64,000 nucleotides of DNA from RBC038 sp041390625 (GCA_041390625.1 JAWKPM010000001.1:317763-381762), one strand, 5' to 3'; shown: positions 39,886 through 48,801, counted from the first letter of the stretch. Program-made: numbers and translations. The notes: generated from the letters alone by a model not told the origin.

Positions 39886-41538
39886 CTAGCGGGTGAGCCA
39901 GGCGAACCGCTGCGGGCGGCGCTTGGCGTCCGGGTCGAGGTCGACGTTGATCAGCGACGGGATGTCGAGCGTCAGCGCCTCCTTGAGAGCGGCGGCGAGC
40001 TCGTCCGGCGTCGCGACGTTGTAGCCCTTGCCGCCGAACGCCTCCATTACCTTGTCGTAGCGGGCGCCCTCCTTGAAGCCGCCCGGTGGCAGGTTGCCGG
40101 CGTCGATGTCGACGTGGTGACCGCCGATCCCGTTGTTCACGAAGACGACCCACGTGATCGGCAGCTTGTGGCGCGCCGCGACCTCGACCTCCATGCCGGC
40201 GAATCCGAAGGCCGCGTCGCCCTGCAGCGCGAGCACGCGCTTGCCGGGATTCTCCACCTGCGCCGCGAGCGCGAAGCCATGACCGAGGCCCATCGAGCCG
40301 AACGAGCCGGCATCGAGGCGATGACGCGGCAGGAAGTTGTCGAGCACGGTGCGGGAGATGTCCATCGTGCTGGCGCCCTCGGCGACGACGATCGTGTCGC
40401 GGCCGATCGCGTCTCGGATCTCCTTCAGGGCGCGGTAGTAGCCCATCGGAACGGAGTCGTCCGCCATCATGGCGTTGACGCCCTCCTGGTTGCGATTCGC
40501 CTCGGCGCGCACGGACTGCGTCCATTCGGAGTCGTCCGGGAACGTCCACGGCTCGGCCTCGAGGGCCTCGTTCAACTGACCGAGGGTGGCCTTCGCGTCA
40601 CCGACGAGGCCGACCTCGGCCGGCACGTTCACGCCGATCTCCTCGCCGTTGAGGTCGAGCTGGATGACGCGCACGTCCTCCTTGTACCGAGGCGGCATGC
40701 CGTAGTGGAGCATCCAGTTGAGGCGCGCCGCAACGAGGAAGATCACATCGGCGTTCTGCAGCACGTACGAGCGGGCGGCGGCGGCCGACTGCTCGTGGTC
40801 GTCCGGGAGGATGCCCTTCGCCATCGGCATCGCGAGGTAGGGGATGCCCGTCGACTCGACGAACTGGCGCACTTCCTCCTCGGCGCGCGACCAGGCGACG
40901 CCCTTGCCGATGATGATCAGCGGGCTCGAGGCGCTCTTCAGGGCCTCGAGGGCCTTCGCGACGTCGGCGGGGTCGGCCTTCGGGCGCGGCGGGTCCGGGA
41001 CGCGCGGCACCCACTGCACCTCGTCCTCATCGACCTTGCCGGTGATGATGTCGCCCGGCAGGTCGAGGAAGGACGGGCCCGGGATGCCGTGAATCGACTT
41101 CCGCACGGCTTCCGCGATGAAGATGGGGATGCGCTCCGTCGAGGTGACGCGTGAGGCGAACTTCGCGTAAGGGAGCATGGGCGTCAGGAGGTCGGCCTCC
41201 TGGAAGTCGCCCATCGTGACTCGAGACTGCTCGCCGGCGCCGCCAAGCATCAGCAGCGGCCAGCGGTTCGACCAGGCGTTCGCGAAGGCGGCGACGGCGT
41301 TCAACGCACCGGGGCCCGAAACGACCAACGAGGTGCCGATGCGGCCGGAGAGATACGAGGTGGCCTGCGCGGCATACGTCGCCGGCATCTCGTGTCGCGT
41401 GCCGATGTAGCGAATGCCCTCGCGCTGGGCGGCGGACGCGATGGTGGTGACGGGGATGCCCACCACCCCGTACATCGAGGTCACGCCCTGCGTCTTGAGC
41501 GACCTCGCGATGATCGTTGCGCCGTCGATTTCGGCCAC
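39886..41538 (-). CDS. Thiamine-diphosphate enzyme, oxalyl-CoA decarboxylase / 2-hydroxyacyl-CoA lyase-like
   Basis: A 550-residue ThDP enzyme. The catalytic Glu is Glu50 in GTRHEMPATYAAQATSYLSG. The central domain has SSPLIIIGKGVAWSRAEEEV, and the ThDP/Mg motif is LQGDAAFGFAGMEVEVAARH, followed by VFVNNGIGG. It resembles oxalyl-CoA decarboxylase and 2-hydroxyacyl-CoA lyase more than acetolactate synthase, since no regulatory subunit gene is near and acyl-CoA genes surround it. With a formyl-CoA-transferase-like CaiB protein in the window, oxalate use is one possibility. GTG start with GGGGGAG just upstream. Probably first gene of an operon with the acyl-CoA dehydrogenase. Confidence 0.87.
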   Translation of the reverse strand: MAEIDGATIIARSLKTQGVTSMYGVVGIPVTTIASAAQREGIRYIGTRHEMPATYAAQATSYLSGRIGTSLVVSGPGALNAVAAFANAWSNRWPLLMLGGAGEQSRVTMGDFQEADLLTPMLPYAKFASRVTSTERIPIFIAEAVRKSIHGIPGPSFLDLPGDIITGKVDEDEVQWVPRVPDPPRPKADPADVAKALEALKSASSPLIIIGKGVAWSRAEEEVRQFVESTGIPYLAMPMAKGILPDDHEQSAAAARSYVLQNADVIFLVAARLNWMLHYGMPPRYKEDVRVIQLDLNGEEIGVNVPAEVGLVGDAKATLGQLNEALEAEPWTFPDDSEWTQSVRAEANRNQEGVNAMMADDSVPMGYYRALKEIRDAIGRDTIVVAEGASTMDISRTVLDNFLPRHRLDAGSFGSMGLGHGFALAAQVENPGKRVLALQGDAAFGFAGMEVEVAARHKLPITWVVFVNNGIGGHHVDIDAGNLPPGGFKEGARYDKVMEAFGGKGYNVATPDELAAALKEALTLDIPSLINVDLDPDAKRRPQRFAWLTR

Positions 41539-41676
41539 TGTCTCCCCCTCGTCCTCGTGTGTGCAGTCCGGACGCCGCACGCCGTCCGGGGCATGCTAAC
41601 CCTTGCGCGAACGCGCTGCATCGAGCGGCTGAGACCCCGACCAGGCGGCGACGACCGCGCGCCCAGTGTCCGACGC

Positions 41677-42270
41677 TTACGGCACGTCCGAGGCCGCTTC
41701 GGCCGCAGCGATGCCGGCCGGCAGCAGGTCGCCGAAGACCGGACCGAGGTTCTTCTGGCGCAACACGCCATCCCGGTCGATGAAGAACGTCGCGGGCAGT
41801 CCGAGCACGCCGAATCGCGTCGCGACGGCGCCGTCCTCCGTGTCGAAGGCGATCGGGAACGTGGCCCCCACGTCGTCGAGGAAGGCTCGCGCGTCGGACC
41901 TCGAGTCGAGCGCCAGCGCGTCGACGCCGAGGATCACGAGGTCACCTCCATCGCCGCGCTCCTTGTGCGCGGCCTGGAACTCGGGGAACTCGGCTCGGCA
42001 CGGGCCGCACCAGCTCGCCCAGAAGTTGAGGACGACTGTCTGGCCTCGAAAGTCGGAGAGGCGAATCACGCCGCCCTCGTTCGCCTCGACCGCGAAGTCG
42101 GGCACCGGCTCACCGAGGGCGACCGCGCGGTCATCGAGCAGCCCGAGGCGCGTGTCGGCGCTCGCCTCGTCCTTGGCCGTCTGCTGGCGCACGAAGAGGC
42201 CGCCCACCACGAGGACGATGGCCACGACGGTGAGGTAGCGAAGAGCGGTACGGAGGTCGATGGCCGGCAC
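41677..42270 (-). CDS. TlpA/ResA-like thiol-disulfide oxidoreductase
   Basis: A 197-residue membrane-anchored thioredoxin-like protein. An N-terminal helix (~10-27) is followed by an exported domain with VVLNFWASWCGPCRAEFPEF (Cys88 and Cys91) and the cis-Pro segment FGVLGLPATFFIDRDGVL. It would reduce disulfides outside the membrane, for example in cytochrome c maturation. It has an ordinary CxxC, in contrast to the candidate UxxC protein at 34874. It is the only gene here ending in TAA. GTG start without a clear ribosome site; divergent from the sirtuin gene. Confidence 0.88.
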   Translation of the reverse strand: MPAIDLRTALRYLTVVAIVLVVGGLFVRQQTAKDEASADTRLGLLDDRAVALGEPVPDFAVEANEGGVIRLSDFRGQTVVLNFWASWCGPCRAEFPEFQAAHKERGDGGDLVILGVDALALDSRSDARAFLDDVGATFPIAFDTEDGAVATRFGVLGLPATFFIDRDGVLRQKNLGPVFGDLLPAGIAAAEAASDVP

Positions 42271-42350
42271 GGCCCGATCTTCGCACTCCGTCCCGGCGCG
42301 CGCAGCCGCTCCGGGACTGTCCGGTCTGTCCCTTCGCGCAGGTGCCCGTT

Positions 42351-42356
42351 TACCAT
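42351..42356 (+). promoter_or_regulatory. -10 element of a probable leaderless transcript (sirtuin gene)
   Basis: TACCAT ends 6 bases before the GTG at 42363, and no ribosome site is present between them or inside the first codons. Confidence 0.45.
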
Positions 42357-42362
42357 CGGCAC

Positions 42363-43187
42363 GTGACAGCCACGCCTTCCGATGCCCTCGATCGTGCCGC
42401 GCGCCTCCTCGCGAGCGCGCGCCACGCCGTCGTGCTGGCCGGCGCAGGTATGTCGAAGGAGTCCGGCATCCCCACCTTCCGAGGCGAGGGCGGGCTCTGG
42501 ACGACTCGCGGAGAGCCGCCGCTCAACCAGTACGAGACCTTCGCGATGGACCCGGTCCGCTGGTGGGAGCGGCGCCTCGAGCAGCAGGCGCACGCCGATG
42601 AGTTCGCCGAGGCCCTCGAGGCCGCGCAGCCGAACGACGGGCATCGGGCACTGGCCGACCTCGAGGCCGATGGCATCGTCGGGCACGTCATCACCCAGAA
42701 CATCGATGACCTGCACCGCCGCGCCGGGCAGACGCGGCTGACCGAGATCCACGGCAACCGCTACTGGATGCGCTGCGTCCGCTGCGAGTCACGCTGGCCG
42801 CGCGAGGAGTTTCCCGTCGACGCCGCCTCGCTGCCACCGATCTGCGCGCAGCCCGGGTGCGGCGGCATCGTGAAGGGCGACACGGTGATGTTCGGCGAGC
42901 CGATCCCTCCCTCGGCGTTGCAGCGCTGCGGCCTCGAGACCTCGAGGGCGGACGTCTTCCTGGTGGTCGGCACCTCTGCCGTCGTGTACCCGGCCGCGCA
43001 GTACCCCATCCAGGCCGCCAGCCGAGGCGTCCCGCTCATCGAGGTGAATCCCGAGCCAACGCCGCTCTCCGAGATCGCCGACGTCATCCTGCGCGAGCCA
43101 TCGGGAGACGCGCTCCCCCGCCTCGTTGAAGCGGTGCGCGCCGTTCGGGCCTCGAATGCCGGTTCAGGGGCGGGGGGCGCTTCCTGA
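42363..43187 (+). CDS. Sirtuin (SIR2) NAD-dependent protein deacylase
   Basis: Removes acetyl or other acyl groups from protein lysines using NAD, 274 residues. The motifs are complete: AGAGMSKESGIPTFRG (NAD), TQNIDDLHRRAG, the catalytic His in LTEIHGN, and a four-Cys zinc site (CVRC and CAQPGC). GDTVMFGEPIP and VVGTSAVVYPAAQ complete the NAD pocket. In a cell rich in acyl-CoA metabolism it may reset acyl-lysine damage. The start at 42363 is preferred to GTG 42342 because a -10 element overlaps the latter. It runs directly into the propeller gene (TGATG). Confidence 0.93.
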   Translation: MTATPSDALDRAARLLASARHAVVLAGAGMSKESGIPTFRGEGGLWTTRGEPPLNQYETFAMDPVRWWERRLEQQAHADEFAEALEAAQPNDGHRALADLEADGIVGHVITQNIDDLHRRAGQTRLTEIHGNRYWMRCVRCESRWPREEFPVDAASLPPICAQPGCGGIVKGDTVMFGEPIPPSALQRCGLETSRADVFLVVGTSAVVYPAAQYPIQAASRGVPLIEVNPEPTPLSEIADVILREPSGDALPRLVEAVRAVRASNAGSGAGGAS

Positions 43188-44116
43188 TGCTCGGTCTGCT
43201 ATTCGGCACCGACGAAGGCCTCTTCGAGCTGATCCCGGGCGACACGCCGCGGCGGGTCATCGACGACGGCCCCGTGCTTTCGATTGACTATCGCGACGGC
43301 GTCGCGCTGGCAGCCGGACCTCGAGGAGCGTGGCTCCACGATGGCACGAGCTGGACCGAGACGTGGCGTGGCGACGAGTCGACACTCGGCCGGTCCGTGC
43401 GCATCGATCCCGCCGGCACGCTCTACCTCGGCCTCGAGCCCGCAGCGCTGCTCGTCGCCGAGAAGCCGGGCGCCGAGTGGGCGCCCATCGAGGGCGTGCG
43501 GACGCTGACGCGCCACGAACGCGACATTCGGACGCCGCCCGGCGCGTCGGCGCCCTACGTCTCCGGACTCGCCTTCGCACCCGACGGCTTCGTCGTGGGC
43601 GTCGCAGGCGGCGGGGCGTGGTCCACGCGCGACCGAGGCGCCAACTGGCTTCGACGCTCGGAGGGCCTCGACCCGATGGTGCGGCGGCTGTGGGAGCACC
43701 CTGAACGCGGCGACCGCATGTACGCCAGCGCCGATTCCGGGATGTACCGCACGGACGACGGTGGCTTCACGTGGGTACAGTCGCTCCGAGGCCTCGACCG
43801 CAGCATTGGCGGCGACGTCGCCGTCGTGCCGGGCGCGCCTGACCGCCTGCTCCTCAGCGTCTCGAGGCAGGCTGACGGGCAGGGCGGCGCGCTCTTCAGC
43901 TCGACGAACGGCGGGCTCACCTGGCAGATGGAGCCGCTGGGCGACGCTTCGGACTTCGCCTACGTGCCTCGGATCGCGCGCGTCTGGGACAGCGAGGACA
44001 CGCTGTTCGCGCTGGCTGGAGGCACGGCGTTCGGCTCCCACGACGGCGGTCGAACCTGGGTCGGCCTCGCCGACGGGCTCCCCGAACGCGTGCACGTGCT
44101 GGTCGGCGCCCTCTAG
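43187..44116 (+). CDS. BNR/Asp-box beta-propeller protein
   Basis: A 309-residue protein with repeated Asp-box turns, for example TRDRGANW, TDDGGFTW, STNGGLTW and HDGGRTW, as in sialidase-like and YCF48/VPS10 propellers. There is no signal peptide or membrane helix, so it should be cytoplasmic. No glycosidase catalytic residues can be assigned. The ATG overlaps the sirtuin stop by one base (TGATG), so the two are coupled. Function unknown. Confidence 0.8.
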   Translation: MLGLLFGTDEGLFELIPGDTPRRVIDDGPVLSIDYRDGVALAAGPRGAWLHDGTSWTETWRGDESTLGRSVRIDPAGTLYLGLEPAALLVAEKPGAEWAPIEGVRTLTRHERDIRTPPGASAPYVSGLAFAPDGFVVGVAGGGAWSTRDRGANWLRRSEGLDPMVRRLWEHPERGDRMYASADSGMYRTDDGGFTWVQSLRGLDRSIGGDVAVVPGAPDRLLLSVSRQADGQGGALFSSTNGGLTWQMEPLGDASDFAYVPRIARVWDSEDTLFALAGGTAFGSHDGGRTWVGLADGLPERVHVLVGAL

Positions 44117-44236
44117 CACCTCGGGCCGAAATGCGCCCTTCGATGTAACCAGCGCGCGTGGTAACCTGCCGGATTCGTGGACTCCCGCGCGGTTCTGCGC
44201 GACTCCACTCAGGAATTCGAAGGGACACGCGACTCG

Positions 44237-45112
44237 ATGGCGGCGGCACAGCGTTCGACGGACGGCGTGATCGAGGCGAACGGCCTCGAATTCCACTACC
44301 AGGAGTGGGGCGACTCGCGGTCGCGCCACGCGATCATCATGCTGCACGGCTTCGCGCAGACCTCGGCGGCGTGGGAAGAGACCGCCGTCGATCTCGCGCG
44401 CGAGTACCGGGTCATCGCCCTCGATCAGCGCGGCCACGGCAGCTCACAGCGAGCGAGCGACCGCGATTACACCCGCGCCACGCAGGTCGAGGACCTGGTC
44501 GCGATCATCGAAGCCCTCGGACTGCGCAGCGTCACGCTCGTCGGCCACGCGATGGGCGGCGCGAATGCCATCTGCTACGCCGCCGAGCACCCCGACGTCG
44601 TCAGCGCCCTCGTCGTCATCGAAGCGGCACCCGAGGTGCTGCGCAGCGGCATCGAGACGCTCCGGCGCGTGCTCCTGACCTCGGCATCCGAGTTCTCGAC
44701 CCTCGATGAGGTGAGCGAGGTCTTCCGCGAGTACTACCCCTACGCCACCACGGAGCAGCTCGACCGCCGCGCCCGCGCCGTCGCGACCGTCACGCCGGAT
44801 GGCTCTTACACCTGGGACTTCGACCCGGTCTTCCGCGAGTCGACGGCTCGTCCGCCCGAGCCGGACCCCGGCCAGCGCCGCCTCGTGGACCTCTGGGACT
44901 GCGTCGACCGCGTGCAGTGCCCGACGATGATCATTCGCGGCGCCGAGACCGACATGCTCACCAGCGAGGCGATTCAGCGCCTCCACCGGCGCATCGCCGG
45001 CTCGCGCGTGTCGCTCATCGAGGAGGCCGGGCACGCCGTGCCGACGGACCAGCCCGCCGCCCTCGCGCTGACGATCCGCGAGTTCCTGCAGAGCCTGACG
45101 AACGCCCTCTAG
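44237..45112 (+). CDS. Alpha/beta-hydrolase fold protein with altered nucleophile
   Basis: A 291-residue alpha/beta-hydrolase. The oxyanion HG motif is IIMLHGFAQTSAAWEE and the fold continues ALDQRGHGSS. The nucleophile elbow reads LVGHAMGGANA: the Ser of the usual GHSMGG is Ala (GCG). The acid (GAETDML) and the His (EEAGHAVPTDQP) are in place, so only the nucleophile is lost. It may be non-hydrolytic, for example a lyase-like, dioxygenase-like or binding protein. ATG 44237 follows GAAGGGA at 11 bases; GTG 44177, 9 bases after a TAACCT element, would add 20 residues. Confidence 0.82.
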   Translation: MAAAQRSTDGVIEANGLEFHYQEWGDSRSRHAIIMLHGFAQTSAAWEETAVDLAREYRVIALDQRGHGSSQRASDRDYTRATQVEDLVAIIEALGLRSVTLVGHAMGGANAICYAAEHPDVVSALVVIEAAPEVLRSGIETLRRVLLTSASEFSTLDEVSEVFREYYPYATTEQLDRRARAVATVTPDGSYTWDFDPVFRESTARPPEPDPGQRRLVDLWDCVDRVQCPTMIIRGAETDMLTSEAIQRLHRRIAGSRVSLIEEAGHAVPTDQPAALALTIREFLQSLTNAL

Positions 45113-45126
45113 CGCCTCGAGGCGCT
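45111..45126. terminator. Short perfect palindrome between convergent genes
   Basis: A 16-base perfect inverted repeat (AGCGCCTC/GAGGCGCT) starts inside the stop codon of the hydrolase and lies 7 bases before the end of the convergent CoA-transferase gene. Confidence 0.4.
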
Positions 45127-45133
45127 CCGAGAG

Positions 45134-46342
45134 CTAGTCGGGCGGCGTGCCGAACGCGCCCGCATCGCGCAGCGCCTCGATCTCCGGCCAGCTGTAACCG
45201 GCCTCGAGCATGACGGCCTCGGTGTGCTCGCCGAAGCGCGGCCCGAGGTGGTCGAGGTGCGCCGGCGACTTCGAGAGGTGCACGGGCGAGCCGACGATCG
45301 GCCACTCCGTGCCCTCCTCGTCGGCGACCTTCACGAGGTAGTCGTTCGCCCACGCCTGCTCGTCCTCGCTGATCTCGAGGTAGTCGGCCACCGGCTGCAC
45401 GAGCAGGTCACGCTCGTGGAACAGCCGCACCCACTCGTCACGGCTCTTGCGCTTGAAGATCTCGTCCATCTTCGCCACGACCTCGCGATGTCGAGGCAGG
45501 CGCTCCGCCGCCGTGCCGTAGGGCGGCTCCGTGAGCTCGGGCGCCTCCATGACCTCGCAGAACTGCTTCCACCACTTGTCGGCAGGCAGCGCGCCGATCA
45601 TGAACCACTTGCCGTCGCCGGCCTCGTAGTGCGTCCAGGTCGGGCCTCGATCCAGCCGGTCCCGCGGCGGCGTGAGCGCGCCCGCCCACATCGCCCCGGT
45701 AATGCCGAAGGACTGAATGCACATCTGCGAGCCGTAGAGCGAGGTGTTGACCTCCTGCCCCTCGCCCGTCCGCTCGCGATGCAGCAGCGCGAGGACGATG
45801 CCGTAGCCCGAGACGAGCGCGCCGACGTGGTCGGCCTGTGGGAAACCCGCGGGCGTGGGGTCACCATCGGAGCCCATAGTGACCGACATGAAACCGCCAC
45901 GAGCCTGCGCCAGCGTGTCCATCGCTCCCGTGTGACGCTCGGGCCCGAGGTGCCCCCAACCGCTCGCCGAGGACAGGATGATCCTCGGGTTCCGCTCCGT
46001 CAGCGTCTCGTAGGTGATGCCGAGGCGCTCGATGGCGCCGCCCCGAAGGTTGTTGTGGAAGACGTCGGCCCCTTCGACGAGGCGCCAGAAGACCTCTTTG
46101 CCGCGCTCGTTCTTCAAGTTCAGGGTGATGGATCGCTTGCCTCGATTCAGCGCATCGAAGTAGGCGACGCGCTGTGGATTCGGGCTGGTGAGCGCGCCCA
46201 CGCCCCGGCCGGGGTCGGGCAGCTCGTACGACTCGATCTTGATGACGTCGGCGCCCATGTCGGCGAGCATCGCCGTGGCATAGGTCCCCTGCTGCCAGAT
46301 AGACAGGTCGAGGATCCGGTACCCCTCGAGTGGTCGTGGCAT
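45134..46342 (-). CDS. CaiB/BaiF family III CoA-transferase
   Basis: A 402-residue CoA-transferase. It shows MPRPLEGYRILDLSIWQQGT, MGADVIKIESYELPDPGRG, the catalytic Asp in GAMDTLAQARGGFMS, and RTGEGQEVNTSLYGSQ. It is clearly a paralogue, not a copy, of the proteins at 28238 and 55201. Substrates unknown. The ATG has GAGGTG 6 bases upstream. It is divergent from fabF, and nothing else is co-transcribed. Confidence 0.92.
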   Translation of the reverse strand: MPRPLEGYRILDLSIWQQGTYATAMLADMGADVIKIESYELPDPGRGVGALTSPNPQRVAYFDALNRGKRSITLNLKNERGKEVFWRLVEGADVFHNNLRGGAIERLGITYETLTERNPRIILSSASGWGHLGPERHTGAMDTLAQARGGFMSVTMGSDGDPTPAGFPQADHVGALVSGYGIVLALLHRERTGEGQEVNTSLYGSQMCIQSFGITGAMWAGALTPPRDRLDRGPTWTHYEAGDGKWFMIGALPADKWWKQFCEVMEAPELTEPPYGTAAERLPRHREVVAKMDEIFKRKSRDEWVRLFHERDLLVQPVADYLEISEDEQAWANDYLVKVADEEGTEWPIVGSPVHLSKSPAHLDHLGPRFGEHTEAVMLEAGYSWPEIEALRDAGAFGTPPD

Positions 46343-46499
46343 CTCAACACCTCGCGGTCCGTGCGGCGATCCGTGCGCAAGACGCGCGTATTGTCACACA
46401 CCGGCGCAGCCTCGGCGGTCGATAGCGAGGTGCGCTGGTAGGATCGAGCCGCACCGCCGCCAGGTGGGCTGGATCACCCTCGAGGACCTCGGAGCACCC

Positions 46500-47759
46500 A
46501 TGACAACGCCAGGACAGCAGCGCACGCTCAACCGCGTGGTGATCACCGGCCTCGGTGCCGTCACGCCGATCGGCAACACGACCGCCGAGTTCTGGGAGGG
46601 CCTCCACACGGGACGCAACGGCATCACGCGCGTGACGCTCTGCGAGCCCGATGACTTGCCCGTGCAGATCGCCGGCGAGGTGAAGAACTTCGACGTCGAG
46701 GCGTACCTCGACCGCAAGACCGCGCGCCGCTCCGGCCGCTTCGCGCAGTTCGCCTACGCGGCCTCGAAGCAGGCGATCGATGACTCGGGCCTCGTCCTCG
46801 AGGGCGCACGCCGCGACGACACCGGCGTGGTGATGGCAACCTCGGGCGATGCCTTCAACATGGGTCCGGAGTGGGACGTCCTGACGCAGAAGGGCCCGAA
46901 CCGCGTCGACCCGCTCATCATCACGCGCATGGGCCAGCACATGGCCGCGGCGCGCGTCGGTTCCGAGCTCGGCGTCCGAGGCGTGAACACGACCATCAAC
47001 ACGGCCTGCGCCTCCGGAACCGACGCGCTGGGCCACGCCCTCAACCTGCTGCGCCTCGGGCATGCCCGCGCGATCCTCGCGGGTGGCGCCGAGGCGATGA
47101 TCACGCCGCTGTCACTGTCTTCGATGGGACGCCTCGGCGCGCTGTCCCACAACAACTCCGATCCCGAGCACGCGAGCCGCCCGTTCGACGCCGATCGAGA
47201 CGGCTTCATCCTCGGTGAGGGCGCCGGCGTGCTGCTCCTGGAGACCGAGGAGTCGGCCCTGGAACGCGGCGCGCGCATCTACGGCGAACTCGCGGGCGTG
47301 GGCTGGTCCTTCGACGCCGCGAGCGACGCCGCACCGGACGCGGAGGGACAGTCGCTCGCGATGACCCGAGCGCTCAACGACGCGGGGCTGACGCCGGCGG
47401 ACGTCGACTACCTGAACGCCCACGGCACGAGCACGCCCTACAACGACAAGACCGAGACCGCCGCCATCAAGCTCGCGCTGGGCGAAGAGCACGCGCGACG
47501 CATCGCGATCTCGTCGACGAAGTCGATGACGGGCCACCTCGCCGCCGGCGCCGGCGGCATCGAGGCCGTGGCCTCGGTGCTCGCACTGACGAACGACTGC
47601 ATCCCGCCGACCATCAACTACGAGACGCCCGACCCCGAGTGCGACCTCGACGTCGTGCCGAACACGCCGCGCGCCGCGAAGCTCAACGTGGTGATGTCGA
47701 ACTCGTTCGGCCTCGGCGGGCAGAACGCCAGCGCCGTGTTCCGCCGCTACGAGGCCTAG
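46500..47759 (+). CDS. fabF: Beta-ketoacyl-ACP synthase II
   Basis: Condenses malonyl-ACP with growing acyl-ACP in fatty-acid elongation, 419 residues. The Cys-His-His triad is visible: Cys170 in NTACASGTDA, His308 in NAHGTSTPYND and His346 in SMTGHLAAGAGG. The start VVITGLGAVTPIGNT is canonical. ATG 46500 has GGAG 5-6 bases upstream. A TAGGAT -10-like element with an extended TGG lies at 46439-46444. It is not linked to other fab genes here. Its TAG shares CTAG with the convergent gene ending at 47756. Confidence 0.95.
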   Translation: MTTPGQQRTLNRVVITGLGAVTPIGNTTAEFWEGLHTGRNGITRVTLCEPDDLPVQIAGEVKNFDVEAYLDRKTARRSGRFAQFAYAASKQAIDDSGLVLEGARRDDTGVVMATSGDAFNMGPEWDVLTQKGPNRVDPLIITRMGQHMAAARVGSELGVRGVNTTINTACASGTDALGHALNLLRLGHARAILAGGAEAMITPLSLSSMGRLGALSHNNSDPEHASRPFDADRDGFILGEGAGVLLLETEESALERGARIYGELAGVGWSFDAASDAAPDAEGQSLAMTRALNDAGLTPADVDYLNAHGTSTPYNDKTETAAIKLALGEEHARRIAISSTKSMTGHLAAGAGGIEAVASVLALTNDCIPPTINYETPDPECDLDVVPNTPRAAKLNVVMSNSFGLGGQNASAVFRRYEA

Positions 47760-48169
47760 TCCGAGTCCTGGCCGGCGGACTCGGCCCCCTCGAGGCTGAT
47801 CGACCCCGACCAGCTCTCGATGCCGATCGCGAGGTCGGCTCGCAGTCGCGATCCGGCCGCTGGTCCCTCCTCGACGACGAGACGCGCCTCGACACGTGCG
47901 AGCGCGGTGTCTGGGTCGACTTCGACCGTGCCCTCGACCGCGCTCGCGTTCACTTCGGCGTCGTCGCTCAGCAGCGTGAGGTAGGAGTCCGGCGGCTCGA
48001 TCTCGATCGCGCCGCTGCGCCCCCGGCGCCAGCCGAAGACCGCATCGAGGCCCCACGCCCCGGCTTCCCCTTCGATCGCCACGCGCACGCGCCCGTCGAG
48101 GAGGTCCTCGCGCTCGGTCACCTCGCCGGCGGCGCTCAGTTCCTCCTGCGGCTCGAGAAGCGGCTCCAT
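47756..48169 (-). CDS. Unrecognised 137-residue acidic protein
   Basis: Predicted soluble, acidic and beta-rich, without signal peptide or membrane helix. It contains DLLDGRVRVAIEGEAGAW and a Val/Asp-alternating C-terminal half. No cysteine or catalytic motif. Its stop codon is embedded in the same CTAG as the fabF stop on the other strand, so the two genes overlap by three bases end to end. I know of no family. Confidence 0.55.
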   Translation of the reverse strand: MEPLLEPQEELSAAGEVTEREDLLDGRVRVAIEGEAGAWGLDAVFGWRRGRSGAIEIEPPDSYLTLLSDDAEVNASAVEGTVEVDPDTALARVEARLVVEEGPAAGSRLRADLAIGIESWSGSISLEGAESAGQDSD

Positions 48170-48194
48170 GGCCGCATCGTAGCCACCGCGGGCG

Positions 48195-48452
48195 CTAGGC
48201 GGCGCGCTTCGTAGCCGCGCGTCTCACCGCCTCGGCGGGTTCTGTGATGCGCACGGGCACCTGGTAGGAGATCGCGCCGCACTGCACACACGAGTAGTAC
48301 GTGTCGCCGATGTCCTCGACGCGGGCCATGTCGCCCTGGCAGCGCTTGCAGGCACGAGTGATGAGGCTCACGGGACGCTCGATTCCGTCTCGCGAGGCGG
48401 CGGGTACCACCTCGATCTCCCACTCGAAGCATGCCGGGCAGCCGTCACGCAC
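48195..48452 (-). CDS. Small zinc-ribbon-like protein
   Basis: An 85-residue protein with three CxxC pairs: CPAC near the start, CKRC at about 35 and CVQC at about 55 (TYYSCVQCGAISYQVP). The last two pairs form a typical zinc ribbon. The C-terminal tail is basic. Such proteins often bind nucleic acid or other proteins, but no specific role can be stated. GTG start without a recognisable ribosome site. It lies 25 bases upstream of the unknown gene at 47756 on the same strand. Confidence 0.55.
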   Translation of the reverse strand: MRDGCPACFEWEIEVVPAASRDGIERPVSLITRACKRCQGDMARVEDIGDTYYSCVQCGAISYQVPVRITEPAEAVRRAATKRAA

Positions 48453-48560
48453 GGGTTACGTTTCTGCTACGAGAATGTGAAATCGCGCACGAACGCCATC
48501 GAGGCCTTGAAGGCACCACGATGAGGGAGCTTCCGGGTGCAGCCGACGCAGATTCGAGGC

Positions 48561-48566
48561 TACAAT
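48561..48566 (+). promoter_or_regulatory. -10 element of a probable leaderless transcript
   Basis: TACAAT (5/6 to consensus) ends 7 bases before the ATG at 48574, with no ribosome site between. It is the clearest example of this arrangement in the window. Confidence 0.55.
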
Positions 48567-48573
48567 CGGCCGC

Positions 48574-48801
48574 ATGGTGAGCGAGCGCGCCCAGCGCCTG
48601 GCGATCGACTGCATGTGGCTCCGTCGAACCATCGACTCGAGCCAGGCGAACAACCCCTTTCAGACCCTCTGCTCGCACATCATCCGCGACGGCAAGGACT
48701 GCGTCGGGCCGTTCCTCGATGCGATGGAGACCGACTGCAAGCTCTGGGAGCCGAACGCGCGCCTCGCGGCACGCCTCGCCGAGACCGGCCGCAGCGTCTA
48801 G
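48574..48801 (+). CDS. Unrecognised 75-residue helical protein
   Basis: Short soluble protein, predicted mostly helical, with three Cys (Cys13, Cys33, Cys43) and a further Cys in METDCKLW. The only support beyond the open frame is a well-placed TACAAT -10 element 7 bases before the ATG and codon use like its neighbours. It precedes thyX by 150 bases on the same strand. No family recognised. Confidence 0.5.
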   Translation: MVSERAQRLAIDCMWLRRTIDSSQANNPFQTLCSHIIRDGKDCVGPFLDAMETDCKLWEPNARLAARLAETGRSV

